Below are positions 45,580-54,689 of a stretch of 56,035 bases of DNA, piece after piece. This DNA is from Massilia glaciei (GTDB lineage: Bacteria; Pseudomonadota; Gammaproteobacteria; Burkholderiales; Burkholderiaceae_D). The DNA is taken from contig NZ_PXWF02000204.1 in NCBI RefSeq assembly GCF_003011895.2, positions 1 to 56,035 on the forward strand, read 5' to 3'. The notes below the pieces were generated by a model. It was not told where the DNA came from. It saw only the letters and a program-made list of their open reading frames with translations, and made no database searches. A program made the position numbers and the translations under genes. Numbering within the stretch: position 1 is the first letter of the stretch; every line of letters begins with the position of its first letter.

Positions 45580-45759
45580 CTTGACTCACGAAAGGTGCCA
45601 ACATCAGCAATAAGAGTACTTCGGGACGCATCATTTCATACCAATCTGAAAGTGAATTTGCGGTGGGGCTAATGGCCGCTGTTGGCCGATGGCGGACTTC
45701 CTTGACGCGATCGTGCGCGCGCGCAACGCTTCCGATTCGTATCGACCCCGTTGCAGTTG
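45580..45759. other. short gap, nothing recognised
   Basis: 180 bp between the IS-derived element and the small membrane-protein gene. No gene, terminator or repeat recognised. Confidence 0.4.
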
Positions 45760-46263
45760 CTATAGCCACTTGTTTGTCCGAAATGCAGAGAAAAAGACGA
45801 ATGCCCACCAAAAACCTCGAATAATCACTAGGACGCTTGTGTCCCTCGGATGCATTGCCACCTCGATGACTATCTCACCAACGAGAACGGCGCTTACCAG
45901 CATCAACAAGTGTAGGCCAGGGGCCGCACGCATCCGCATCAGCACACCTGCTGCAATACTGAGCGCGGCGGATATGCCGGTGAGAATACGTCCGATTCCG
46001 ATCCGTTCCATCGCGCTGGCAACAACAATTTCAATGTACTGTTCGGCGCCATACTCCCGCAAAACATTCCCAACCTGCCATCTGAGAATATAAGGCAGGC
46101 CAACCGCAAAGCTAAAAAAAAACATGCCGGAGCAAACAGCAAACCGACTTGTCGACCGGATGCCTGCAGCCCGGCGTTCCCGAAAAAATTCGTCCGATTC
46201 GCGCAAGTCATCCATGCTGACGCTTGGCGGCTTATACGGATTTGGATCGGTATCTTTCAGCAT
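45760..46263 (-). CDS. small membrane protein of unknown function
   Basis: 167 aa. The N-terminus MLKDTDPNPYKPPSVSMDDL (a DPNPYKPP motif is common at the start of DUF-type bacterial membrane proteins) is followed by a short charged stretch and about four hydrophobic helices (near 40-60, 80-100, 105-130, 140-160), ending FFSAFRTNKWL. No family name recognised. Codon use is AT-richer than neighbours. Monocistronic; next to the IS-derived element, so it may belong to the accessory patch. Confidence 0.65.
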   Translation of the reverse strand: MLKDTDPNPYKPPSVSMDDLRESDEFFRERRAAGIRSTSRFAVCSGMFFFSFAVGLPYILRWQVGNVLREYGAEQYIEIVVASAMERIGIGRILTGISAALSIAAGVLMRMRAAPGLHLLMLVSAVLVGEIVIEVAMHPRDTSVLVIIRGFWWAFVFFSAFRTNKWL

Positions 46264-46500
46264 AGCCTAAACGTCTTAAGGGATATCAAATGCGTTGCCG
46301 ACTGGTGATATGAGGGCGCGAGGGCCAGTGCCGGCCGGCATGAGATTCAGTGCATTGGCCCCGTTTCAGCTGTATTTCCTCGAGCACTAGCGAACACTCA
46401 TTCTATCCAAGTACGGGTGCCGTCTCGAAAAGCGCGACGTCCCATGGCGATAGCGTTTGCAAGTAGTGAATCTTACTATATGGACATCCGTCCCGCGATC

Positions 46501-48105
46501 CTACCTGGCCTGATGGCGGTTGTACGCATACCCGACCAGCAACGCGGCCGCGCCGACGGCCAATTGCGTCAGCAATGCCTGCACATTCGTCGCCCCGCTG
46601 AAACCAACCATATCGAGCATCGGCGCCTGCTTCCCATTGAGCGCGACGTAGCAGGCGAACATGAACAGCGCCAAAAACGTGCGCGAGGTGCGGCTCAGGC
46701 GCCCGAACATGCTCGCCAACGCCCCCAGCGCGAACACGCCTGTGACCACCGCGGCGGCGCGCAGCGGTTCGCCAAACGACCAGCGCAGCGCGATCGGCCC
46801 CATGATCATCAAGCCCAGCGCGACCGTAGCACCGAGCTGGCCAAGGTAGCGCCGCCCGGCGCCACCGGGAACGGCCCCGCTGAGCGCCTCCATGTCGGAG
46901 TCGTAGTCGCGCGTGGAGATGGCGCACACGAGCGCGCCCCAGAACATCACACCGCTTATCACAAGCGCGCCGAGCTTGGCCGACGGCACCACCAGCGAGG
47001 CGCCGCAAACTATGATCAGCACCGCGATGGCCGAGGGATTGGCCGCCAGCGTGAGCGCCAGTTCAACCGCGATGCGTCCGGGCAGTCCGGGCAGCACGGC
47101 GGCGCCGCGGAACAGTGGCTGTGCGAGCCGCGCGAGCGGCTGGCACCAGCCGTTAAGGATCGCCAGCGGCGAGCGGCGCACGCTGGCGCGCGAGACCTTG
47201 ACCCGGTCCGGCGAAAAACGGTGGAACAGCAAGGCCGCCGGCAGCAGCGGCAGCAGCGCGATGGCGCAGCTGGCCAGTCGCGCCAGCACGATCTGAGCGC
47301 TCCAGATCGTGGCCGGCAGCGTGATCGGTGCCAGCTTGGCGTCGAACGGCGAGGCGCCGACCGACAGGTTGGTGGTGCTGAAATGGGTCGCCAGGTTGAA
47401 GAAGGTGGAGGCCATGCCCGAGAAATCGACCAGCAGCAGTGGATGAAAACCCTCCCTGGCGTGCTTTTCGACGATCGCCATGATCATCAGTTGGGCCAGC
47501 ATCATGAAAAAATACAGCGCGTCGCCGGCCTTGCCCATCAACAGGGTGTAGCTGTCGAACAGGATCGCGCAGCTGACCGTGAACAGCACCATCGGCAGCA
47601 GCACGATCAGGTAGGTCTGGAGGTAGATCAGCGGCTCGATCGGCCCCTCGCCACGCACCGCGTGGCACACCATCATGGTGCCCATGAAGGCGACCACCAG
47701 CGCGCCGAGGTAGGCCACGCCACCCATCCAGCGGCCGACCAGAAACGCGGTGTTGCCGACCGGCGTCGCGCAAATGACGCTGCCGGTGCCGCTGCGGATG
47801 TCCTCGGACATGCGCCCGCGCACCAGGTAGAAGCCGGCCAGGCTGAAAAGCGTGCCGCCGAAACAGGCGCTGCCGAGCGCCATCGCGCTGCTGGTGTACA
47901 GCACGCGCATCTCGTCGACCGAGATCAGCGCGTTGGTGCTGGTGGCCGGGTCGGGAATCATGGCCCAGCCGATGGCGGCGATCGCCACCAGCGTGACCAC
48001 GGTCGACAGCCGGCGCATGCGCAGCCGCACCTCGTTGAGGATCAGGACCTTGAGCAGGTGCAGGTTCAGGCGCGGGCTCAGGTGCGGGCTCCGATGCGCC
48101 TTCAT
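46501..48105 (-). CDS. ABC-2-like transporter permease
   Basis: Inner-membrane permease of an exporter, 534 aa with about 12 helices. Start ATG 48105 overlaps the stop of the ATPase gene by four bases (ATGA), so the two are translated together. The N-terminal ILNEVRLRMRRLSTVVTLVA is the usual cytoplasmic lead-in and GSGTGSVICATPVGNTAF... (GTGSVICATPV) resembles the ATP-1/2 motif of ABC-2 permeases that are paired with a 290-aa ATPase. No M1 peptidase domain is fused, although many relatives have one. Substrate unknown. Confidence 0.85.
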   Translation of the reverse strand: MKAHRSPHLSPRLNLHLLKVLILNEVRLRMRRLSTVVTLVAIAAIGWAMIPDPATSTNALISVDEMRVLYTSSAMALGSACFGGTLFSLAGFYLVRGRMSEDIRSGTGSVICATPVGNTAFLVGRWMGGVAYLGALVVAFMGTMMVCHAVRGEGPIEPLIYLQTYLIVLLPMVLFTVSCAILFDSYTLLMGKAGDALYFFMMLAQLMIMAIVEKHAREGFHPLLLVDFSGMASTFFNLATHFSTTNLSVGASPFDAKLAPITLPATIWSAQIVLARLASCAIALLPLLPAALLFHRFSPDRVKVSRASVRRSPLAILNGWCQPLARLAQPLFRGAAVLPGLPGRIAVELALTLAANPSAIAVLIIVCGASLVVPSAKLGALVISGVMFWGALVCAISTRDYDSDMEALSGAVPGGAGRRYLGQLGATVALGLMIMGPIALRWSFGEPLRAAAVVTGVFALGALASMFGRLSRTSRTFLALFMFACYVALNGKQAPMLDMVGFSGATNVQALLTQLAVGAAALLVGYAYNRHQAR

Positions 48106-48971
48106 GCCGCCAGCTCCTGCGCCGCGTAGCGCTGCGCCATCAGGGCTTCCTCGAGGGTCGGCTCGGCGGCCGTGGCGCCGGCGAACGGGGCGTGCGGATG
48201 GGCGATGCGCAGCGCCACGCGCTCGCCCTGGCGCTGCGCGTGCAGCACGTGCACCGTGGCGCGCAGCTCATCGTACGCGGCGGCGTCGACGTTGGCGCTC
48301 CAGACCTGGCCACGCGCCTGGGCCAGCATGGCGGCGGGCGTCTCGTAGGCCAGCAGCTTACCGCCGCGCATGATGGCCAGGTGGCTGGCGATGCTCTCGA
48401 CGTCGGACACGATGTGGGTCGACATGATCACCAGCTTGTTGTAGCCGAGGTCGGCGAGCAGGTTGCGAAAGCGCAGCCGCTCCTCCGGGTCGAGGCCGGC
48501 GGTCGGCTCGTCGACCACCAGGATGTCCGGGTCGCCCAGCAGCGCCTGGGCGATTCCGAGGCGGCGCCGCATGCCGCCCGAAAAACTCGACGCCGGGCGC
48601 TTGGCGACATCGTGCAGGTTGACCAGCTCGAGCAGCTGGCGGATGCGGGCCGGGTCGCGCACCCCCTTGAGGGCGGCGAAATACTGCATGAACTCGAGCG
48701 CCGACAGGTTCGGATAGACGCCGAAGTCCTGCGGCAGAAAGCCGAGCCTGCGCCGGATGTGCCCCGGCTTTTTGGCGATGTCGACGCCGTCGAACACGAT
48801 CTCGCCGCTGCTCGGCCTGGTCAGGGTCGCGATCATCTGCATCAGCGTGGTCTTGCCCGCGCCGTTGTGCCCGATCAGGCCCACCAACCCGCATCCGAGC
48901 GAGAGCGAGACGCCGCCGACGGCGGTGACGTCGCGTCCAAATGTTTTGACCACGTTGCGGATTTCGAGCAT
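48102..48971 (-). CDS. ABC transporter ATP-binding protein
   Basis: ATPase subunit paired with the permease gene just downstream, 289 aa. An in-frame start further upstream (49124) exists but MLEIRNVVKTFGRDVTAVGG at 48971 is the typical start and has AGG upstream. Walker A GHNGAGKTT, Q-loop LPQDFGVYPNLS, signature FSGGMRRR, Walker B ILVVDEPTAGLD and H-loop STHIVSDVE are intact. C-terminal 70 residues carry the CcmA/NatA-type extension. Divergent from the TPR-GGDEF gene with 304 bp between. Confidence 0.9.
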   Translation of the reverse strand: MLEIRNVVKTFGRDVTAVGGVSLSLGCGLVGLIGHNGAGKTTLMQMIATLTRPSSGEIVFDGVDIAKKPGHIRRRLGFLPQDFGVYPNLSALEFMQYFAALKGVRDPARIRQLLELVNLHDVAKRPASSFSGGMRRRLGIAQALLGDPDILVVDEPTAGLDPEERLRFRNLLADLGYNKLVIMSTHIVSDVESIASHLAIMRGGKLLAYETPAAMLAQARGQVWSANVDAAAYDELRATVHVLHAQRQGERVALRIAHPHAPFAGATAAEPTLEEALMAQRYAAQELAA

Positions 48972-49275
48972 GGGGATACCTATCGTTTGTGTTTGTCGTG
49001 ACTGCCAGATTGGGTGGATGCGCCCAATGTAAGCCAAGCCCCGCCGCGGCGCGCGGGGATTGTGACAGGCGGCACAATTGGCGGTATGGGCGGCAAATAA
49101 CGTTTTGATATTGATAGCTAGCAAAACACTATCTTCTTTGTGTTTTTTGACACGAAAAATCCCTGTTGCAGCCGAAAAACAACTAAAAAACGGTCTTTCT
49201 CATCTGCAACAAGAATATAATTGGGCGCAGTCCGCACGGCAGCGCGCGTGCATTTTCAAGTCACCAAAGGGAACG
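48972..49275. promoter_or_regulatory. 304-bp divergent intergenic region
   Basis: Holds a perfect TATAAT at 49216-49221, 55 bases before the diguanylate cyclase ATG, but no good -35 at 16-18 bp. TTGACA occurs alone at 49147. AT-rich between 49120 and 49220. No gene seen. Confidence 0.4.
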
Positions 49276-51378
49276 ATGCTGGCAGGTTCGACCAAACGAT
49301 CGCCGCGCGCCGTGCGCCGCCTACTGCTGGCACCGCTGTGCCTGGCGGGCGCGCTCGCGTGGGCGCAGACGACGACCGCGCCGGCACCGAGCCGCCTCGA
49401 TTCGCGCCTCGATTCGCGGCTCGAACATCTGCGCGAGGTCGGCCGCTTCGCGCCGGCCAAGGCGCTGCCCGAACTGAGGGAACTCGAGGCGCAGGCGCGC
49501 GCCGCCGGCCTGCGCACCAAGACCGACTTCCTGTTCCAGTTCGGACTGGCCAAACTCAGCATCGGCCTCAAGCAGGAGGCCTACGCGCTCGGCGAGGAGC
49601 TGTACGCCTACGGCCGGGCGCAAAAGGACAACCGGGCCATGGCCAAGGGCCTGCTGGCCAAGTCCTATTCCACGTACGACCTGAACCGCCTGGCCGATTC
49701 GCACCGCTACGCCTGGGAGGCCGAGCGGCTCGCCGACCTGAGCACGGACGTGCCGCTGCAGGTGACGTCGGCGATCGCGTCGGCCCAGTCGCATGGCGAA
49801 GAGGGCAATTTCCCGCCGGCGCTGGCCAAGATGCAGGAGGCGGTGGCGATCGCGCGCCGCCACAACGACCCCGTCACGCTGGTCATCGCGCTCGACTCGC
49901 TGGCCAACCTGTATTCGCAGATGAAGGAATACGACCGCGGTTTCGAGGCGCTCGACGAAGCGTTCAAGCTGGCCGAGAAGTCCGCCTCGCCGGGCCGCCA
50001 GGCCACGCTCAAGAGCACCGAATTCATCCTCGCGAGCTCGACCAACCAGCCGCAGCGCGGACTGCGCGCCCTGCTCGCCGCGCTCGCGCTGCAGCGCCAG
50101 ATCGATGCCGACTCGGATATCGTCTACTCGCTGGTCAACCTGTCGGACAGCTACCTCAAAGAACACAACTATTCGCGCACCATCGACTACGGCAACCAGG
50201 CGATCGAGGCGGCGCGGCGCATCAACGACGAGAGCAGCGTGGCGACCGCGCGCATCAACATCGGCCAAGCCTACATGGGCATGGGGCGGCTGGCCGAGGG
50301 CAAGCGCAATTTCGAGGCCGGCTTGAAGCACTACGAGGAATCGGAGAACAAACCCGAATTGCAGGGCGTGCTGATCGAATACGGCGCCGTGCTCGAACGC
50401 GCCGGCGATCTGCAGGGGGCGGTCAAGGCCTACCACCGCGAGCGCGCGCTCTCGAACGAGCTGTTCGAGAAGCAGCGCCAGAAGGCGATCTGGGAACTGC
50501 AGGAGAAATACGAGACCGACAAGAAGCAGCGCCAAATCGAATTGCTCAGCCGCGAGAACCTCGTCAAGTCCACCGAGATCGACAACCGCCGGCTGCAGCA
50601 GCGCGTCTGGTGGCTGCTGGCGCTGGTGTTCGCGCTGTCCTCGATCGTGGTCACCCTGCTCTACCGCAAGGTGCGCCAGGCCAACGCCCAGCTCGAGGTC
50701 AAGAACCTCGAGCTCAAGCAGCAAAGCTCGCGCGACCCGCTCACGGCGCTGTACAACCGGCGCCACTTCCAGGAGTTCATGCGCACCCACATGCAGGTCG
50801 AAAAGCGCGGCTCGGGCACCTCGGGCGAGGAGATCGTGGGCGCTCTGTTCCTGCTCGATATCGACCACTTCAAGAAGGTCAACGACACCTACGGCCACGC
50901 CGCCGGCGACCTGGTGCTCAAGATGATCGCCGAGAACCTGCGCGAGATCCTGCGCGAGACCGACATGATCGTGCGCTGGGGCGGCGAGGAGTTCCTGGCC
51001 TTCCTGCCGGCCATCCCGCGCAGCGGCGTCGAGGAGATCGCGCGCCGGCTGCTGGTCGGCATCACGGCCCAGACCATCCACTATCAGGGCCACGCGATCA
51101 CGGTCAACGTGTCGATCGGCTTCGCGCCGTTCCCGCTGTCGCCGGGCGAACACCCGCTGCCTTGGGAGCGCGCGGTCAACCTGGTCGATATGGCGCTGTA
51201 CCTGGCCAAGGCGCATGGCCGCAACCGCGCCTACGGCGTGCGCGGCTTCGCCAACTTCGCGCAGACCTCGATGGAGGACATCGAGCAGGACCTCGAGCGC
51301 GCGTGGCGAAGCGGCTTCGTCGACCTGTCGATCGTACTGGGCAGCAACCACGAGGCCGGAGCGGAAGCTGCGCATTAG
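49276..51378 (+). CDS. TPR-coiled-coil-TM-GGDEF diguanylate cyclase
   Basis: Membrane-anchored c-di-GMP synthase, 700 aa. AGGGAACG precedes ATG 49276; the frame is open upstream but the signal peptide (to about 30, AWAQ) starts here. Residues 60-400 are a chain of tetratricopeptide repeats that would lie in the periplasm (for example LFQFGLAKLSIGLKQEAYAL, ANLYSQMKEYDRGFEALDEA), followed by a coiled coil (VKAYHRERALSNELFEKQR), one TM helix about 440-460, a second coil, and GGDEF about 520-690 with GGEEF at 569-573 and DIDHFKKVNDTYGHAAGD. An RxxD inhibitory site was not clearly seen. Same architecture as several TPR-GGDEF proteins of Burkholderiales. Ligand for the TPR part unknown. Confidence 0.92.
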   Translation: MLAGSTKRSPRAVRRLLLAPLCLAGALAWAQTTTAPAPSRLDSRLDSRLEHLREVGRFAPAKALPELRELEAQARAAGLRTKTDFLFQFGLAKLSIGLKQEAYALGEELYAYGRAQKDNRAMAKGLLAKSYSTYDLNRLADSHRYAWEAERLADLSTDVPLQVTSAIASAQSHGEEGNFPPALAKMQEAVAIARRHNDPVTLVIALDSLANLYSQMKEYDRGFEALDEAFKLAEKSASPGRQATLKSTEFILASSTNQPQRGLRALLAALALQRQIDADSDIVYSLVNLSDSYLKEHNYSRTIDYGNQAIEAARRINDESSVATARINIGQAYMGMGRLAEGKRNFEAGLKHYEESENKPELQGVLIEYGAVLERAGDLQGAVKAYHRERALSNELFEKQRQKAIWELQEKYETDKKQRQIELLSRENLVKSTEIDNRRLQQRVWWLLALVFALSSIVVTLLYRKVRQANAQLEVKNLELKQQSSRDPLTALYNRRHFQEFMRTHMQVEKRGSGTSGEEIVGALFLLDIDHFKKVNDTYGHAAGDLVLKMIAENLREILRETDMIVRWGGEEFLAFLPAIPRSGVEEIARRLLVGITAQTIHYQGHAITVNVSIGFAPFPLSPGEHPLPWERAVNLVDMALYLAKAHGRNRAYGVRGFANFAQTSMEDIEQDLERAWRSGFVDLSIVLGSNHEAGAEAAH

Positions 51379-51444
51379 TGCGAAACCCGGTGTTTAACGC
51401 GGCAGAAATCGAGAAACCGTCTTCATCGAAAAAACAGCCAACGT

Positions 51445-51491
51445 CATCCTCGGGCTCGGCGCCCCCCTCAGCGGGGACCCATGCCGAGCTT
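51445..51491. repeat. decayed copy of the long inverted repeat
   Basis: CATCCTCGGGCTCGGCG and following CCCCCC match the left arm of the element at 30448; the right arm is degraded to GGGGACCCATGCCGAGC. Shows that this palindrome is dispersed. Confidence 0.6.
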
Positions 51492-51608
51492 GCCTACACG
51501 CAGAGTTCAAACCTTCAGGCCCTGGAACTGCGCGTCCAAACTTTAGGAAGGCGCAAAACCGCATGCGCAGGATGGGGCAAACGCATGCGATCGCACTTTC
51601 GCGGGGAC

Positions 51609-51629
51609 ATTGCTGCCAATGGCAGCAAT
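51609..51629. repeat. 10-bp inverted repeat with one-base centre
   Basis: ATTGCTGCCA-A-TGGCAGCAAT, perfect. It lies in the 400-bp gap between the diguanylate cyclase and the lipoprotein gene. No T-run follows. Confidence 0.7.
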
Positions 51630-51707
51630 GACGTTGATTTTGATATCCAGGTCGAACTGCGCGTATCGGCAAGCTCGTATGAATCGCGCCTCCGCGAGGA
51701 TGGCGAC

Positions 51708-51770
51708 TGAGAGGCTGAGAGTCTTTCGATCATGCCCGCTCAGCCCGCCCGAAAAACTCTCAGCCTCTGA
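51708..51770 (+). repeat. palindromic element, internally deleted copy 3 (63 bp)
   Basis: Both outer ends match copies 1 and 2, but the middle 100 bases between CAGCCCG and CCCGAAAAACT are gone. The join falls in a short CCCG direct repeat present in the full copies, as expected for recombination or slippage across the hairpin. Confidence 0.88.
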
Positions 51771-51783
51771 GCTTACGGCGGTG

Positions 51784-52233
51784 CTATTTGCCCGCCGAAT
51801 CCTGGATCTTCTCGCCGGCGCGCTCGACCGATTTGCCCACTTCCACGGTCGCCTTGCTCAGCCCCTTGCTGGCGTCGTCGGCCGCGTCCTCGAGCTTGGC
51901 GCCGGCAGCTTCGGCGCTGTCGTGGACGTTCTGGCGCGCCGTCGCGGCCGCGTCGGTGACCCGGGTCCTGGCCAGCTCGGCCGCGTCGGTGACGTTGCGC
52001 CCGGCCTGCTCGGCGCCATCGCTGACCTTGCGCGCGGCCGCGTCGGCGGCCTGCTTGCTCTCCCTGACCTCGCGCGCGACCTTGTCGCCCGCGCTCTCGA
52101 CCGCGTTGTCGAGCGCGCGCCCGGCCGACTCGGCCGGCCCGGGCGCGTCGGCGTCGCGTTGTCCGCAGCCCGGCAGCGCCAGCAGCATTCCCATCGCAAG
52201 CGCGGCGGCGCCCATTGCAGTTGCTTTTTTCAT
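51784..52233 (-). CDS. LEA-like amphipathic lipoprotein
   Basis: Predicted outer- or inner-membrane lipoprotein, 149 aa. Signal peptide with lipobox LPGC (Cys23), then a fully helical, Ala/Asp/Lys-rich body of 11-residue-type repeats (SAGDKVAREVRESKQAAD, VTDAAELARTRVTDAAATAR). The repeating A-x-x-A-x-K/D pattern is that of late-embryogenesis-abundant or apolipoprotein-like helices. May protect the envelope under stress, but this is inference. Monocistronic; its 3' end lies 13 bp from repeat copy 3. Confidence 0.75.
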   Translation of the reverse strand: MKKATAMGAAALAMGMLLALPGCGQRDADAPGPAESAGRALDNAVESAGDKVAREVRESKQAADAAARKVSDGAEQAGRNVTDAAELARTRVTDAAATARQNVHDSAEAAGAKLEDAADDASKGLSKATVEVGKSVERAGEKIQDSAGK

Positions 52234-52385
52234 CGTCGTACCCCGTCCAAGTGGTTGCCAATATTATTGCCTGCAAGCATACACCGGCGCGGGAAATCGC
52301 GGTTGACAGTTGCGGCGCCCGTGCGCACAATAGAACGACCGTTCGATTTTTACCGCCTTGCCGCCATCCTTCCCGAAAGCCCCCC

Positions 52386-54602
52386 ATGCCACTGCCCGCC
52401 GACAGCGTCCGCCGCATCTGCCCCTTTTGCGAAGCCTGCTGCGGCCTCGCCCTCGAACTCGAAGAAAACCGCGTGGTGCGCGTGCGCGGCGACGACGCCG
52501 ACGTGTTCTCGGCCGGCTTTTTGTGCCCCAAGGCGATCGGCCTCAAGGAGCTGCAGCACGACCCCGACCGCCTGCGCGCGCCGCTGATCAAACGCGGCGG
52601 CAAATTCGTCGAGGCCAGCTGGGACGAGGCCTACGCCGAAATCGCGCGCCGCCTGCCGCCCATCATCGCCGAGGGCGGCGCCGACGCGCTGGCCACGGTG
52701 CTGGGCAATCCGGTGTCGCACAAGATGGGCCTGTCGCTGTATTTCCCGCGCATGGCGCGCGCGCTCGGCACCCGCAATATGTTCTCGGCCTCGAGCGTGG
52801 ACCAGGTCCCCAAAATGCTCTCATGCGGCCTGATGTTCGGCAGCTGGCTGTCGGTGCCGGTGCCCGACATCGAACGCTGCGACTTTTTGCTCATCCTCGG
52901 GGCCAACCCGATGGTCTCGAACGGCAGCCTGTGGACCGTGCCCGACTTCCGCGGCAAGGCGCGCGCGCTGCGCGAACGCGGCGGCAGGATCGTGGTGCTC
53001 GACCCGCGCCGCAGCGAGACGGCCGAGGTGGCCGACGCCCACCACTTCATCCGCCCCGGCGCCGACGTGTTCCTCCTGCTCGGCATGGTCCACACGCTGT
53101 TCGACGAGGGCCTGGTGCGCCTGGGCCGGCTCGGCCGGCACGTCAACGGCCTCGAACAGCTCGAGGCCGCCGTGCGCGGCTACGCGCCGGAACGGGTGGC
53201 CGCGCGCTGCGGCGTCGGGGCCGGCGTCATGCGCGCGCTGGCGCGCGAGCTGGCCGGCGCCAAACGGGCCGCCGTCTACGGCCGCATCGGCACCTGCACC
53301 CAGGAGTTTGGCACGCTCGCGTCGTGGCTGATCGACGCGCTCAACATCCTGACCGGCCACCTCGACGAGGAAGGCGGCGCCATGTTCCCCAAGGCGCCCG
53401 CGTTCGCGGCCAACACCCGCGGCGCGCCCGGCACGGGACGCGGCGTCGTCACCGGGCGCCACCGCTCGCGCGTCTCGGGCGCGCCCGAGGTGTCGGGCGA
53501 ACTGCCGATCACCTGCCTGGCCGAGGAAATCGACACCCCCGGCCCGGGCCGGATCCGGGCCCTGATCGCCATCGCCAGCAACCCGGTGCTGTCGGCCCCC
53601 AACGGCGCGCGCCTGGCCGCCGCGCTCGGTCAGCTCGATTTCATGGTCAGCCTCGACATCTACCTCAACGAAACGTCGCGCCACGCCGACGTGATCCTGC
53701 CCGGCCCGTCCCCGCTCGAGGACGCGCACTACGACGTCACGTTCGCCCAGTTCTCGCACCGCAACCACGCGCGCTACAGCGCCCCGGTGCTCGCGCGCGC
53801 GCCCGGCCAGCCCGATGAATGGGAGAGCGTGATGCGCATCGCCGCCATCGCGCAGGGGCTGGGCGCGCAGGCCGACATCGGCGCGCTCGACGACGCCGCG
53901 CTTGGCGACGAGCTGCGGCGCACCATGGGCGCCGGGGGCGAATCCGTGTACCGGGCGCTCGCGCCCCTGCGCGGGCCCGAACGCCTGCTCGACCTGGCGC
54001 TGCGCACCGGCCCCTACGGCGACCGCTTCGGCGCCAACCCGGGCGGCCTGACGCTGGCGCGCCTCAAGGCCGCGCCCTCCGGGATCGACCTCGGGCCGAT
54101 GGCGCCGCGCATCCCCGAGGCGCTGCGCACGCCGTCGGGAAAAATCGAACTGGCGCCGCAGATGCTGCTCGACGACCTCGCGCGCGTGGCGGCCCAGCTG
54201 GCGCTGCCCGCGCCCGACATGGTGATCATCGGGCGCCGCCAGCTGCGATCGAACAACAGCTGGATGCACAACCTGCCGGCGCTGGCCAAGGGCGCCTACC
54301 GCTGCACCGCGCTGGTCCACCCGGACGACGCCGCGCGGCTCGGCCTGGCCGAGGGCGCCATGGCGCGCATTAGCAACGGCGCGCGCAGCATCGAGGCGCA
54401 GGTGGCCTTGTCGGACCAGATGATGCTGGGCGTGGTCAGCCTGCCGCACGGCTGGGGGCACGACCTGCCGGGCACGCGGATGGGGGTGGCCGCCGAGCGG
54501 CCGGGCGTGAACCTGAACGCCCTGCTCGACGAACATTTGCGCGACCCGCTGTCGGGCAACGCGGTGTTGTCGGGGATCGCGGTGCAGATGGCGCCGGCCT
54601 AG
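52386..54602 (+). CDS. molybdopterin oxidoreductase, formate-dehydrogenase-like
   Basis: Molybdenum-bis-MGD enzyme of the DMSO reductase family, 738 aa. ATG 52386 is chosen: it starts just before the cluster domain; the frame is open further upstream without a family match. A [4Fe-4S] site is formed by Cys12, Cys15, Cys19 and Cys47 (ICPFCEACCG, FLCPKA). MGD-binding signatures follow: SVDQVPKM, LLILGANPMVSNG, VVLDPRRSETAEVADAH, GRIGTCTQEFGTLASW, and the C-terminal Molydop_binding domain (QLRSNNSWMHNLP, VSLPHGWGHDLPG). No Tat signal, so cytoplasmic. The residue at the Mo-ligand position is not clearly a selenocysteine or Cys; the substrate is unknown. No partner subunits are adjacent. Confidence 0.9.
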   Translation: MPLPADSVRRICPFCEACCGLALELEENRVVRVRGDDADVFSAGFLCPKAIGLKELQHDPDRLRAPLIKRGGKFVEASWDEAYAEIARRLPPIIAEGGADALATVLGNPVSHKMGLSLYFPRMARALGTRNMFSASSVDQVPKMLSCGLMFGSWLSVPVPDIERCDFLLILGANPMVSNGSLWTVPDFRGKARALRERGGRIVVLDPRRSETAEVADAHHFIRPGADVFLLLGMVHTLFDEGLVRLGRLGRHVNGLEQLEAAVRGYAPERVAARCGVGAGVMRALARELAGAKRAAVYGRIGTCTQEFGTLASWLIDALNILTGHLDEEGGAMFPKAPAFAANTRGAPGTGRGVVTGRHRSRVSGAPEVSGELPITCLAEEIDTPGPGRIRALIAIASNPVLSAPNGARLAAALGQLDFMVSLDIYLNETSRHADVILPGPSPLEDAHYDVTFAQFSHRNHARYSAPVLARAPGQPDEWESVMRIAAIAQGLGAQADIGALDDAALGDELRRTMGAGGESVYRALAPLRGPERLLDLALRTGPYGDRFGANPGGLTLARLKAAPSGIDLGPMAPRIPEALRTPSGKIELAPQMLLDDLARVAAQLALPAPDMVIIGRRQLRSNNSWMHNLPALAKGAYRCTALVHPDDAARLGLAEGAMARISNGARSIEAQVALSDQMMLGVVSLPHGWGHDLPGTRMGVAAERPGVNLNALLDEHLRDPLSGNAVLSGIAVQMAPA

Positions 54603-54689
54603 GCCCGCGCGCCAACCTCATGCGCGGGGACGGTGTGGTTTTTGAGATTTATGTTGATTCAACGCGACTTACAAACCGGCTCGAACGGC

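Noticed and set aside
49221-51710. 829-codon open frame on the plus strand
   Set aside because: Shifted frame of the TPR-GGDEF gene; Arg/Gly/Ala-rich with no motif.
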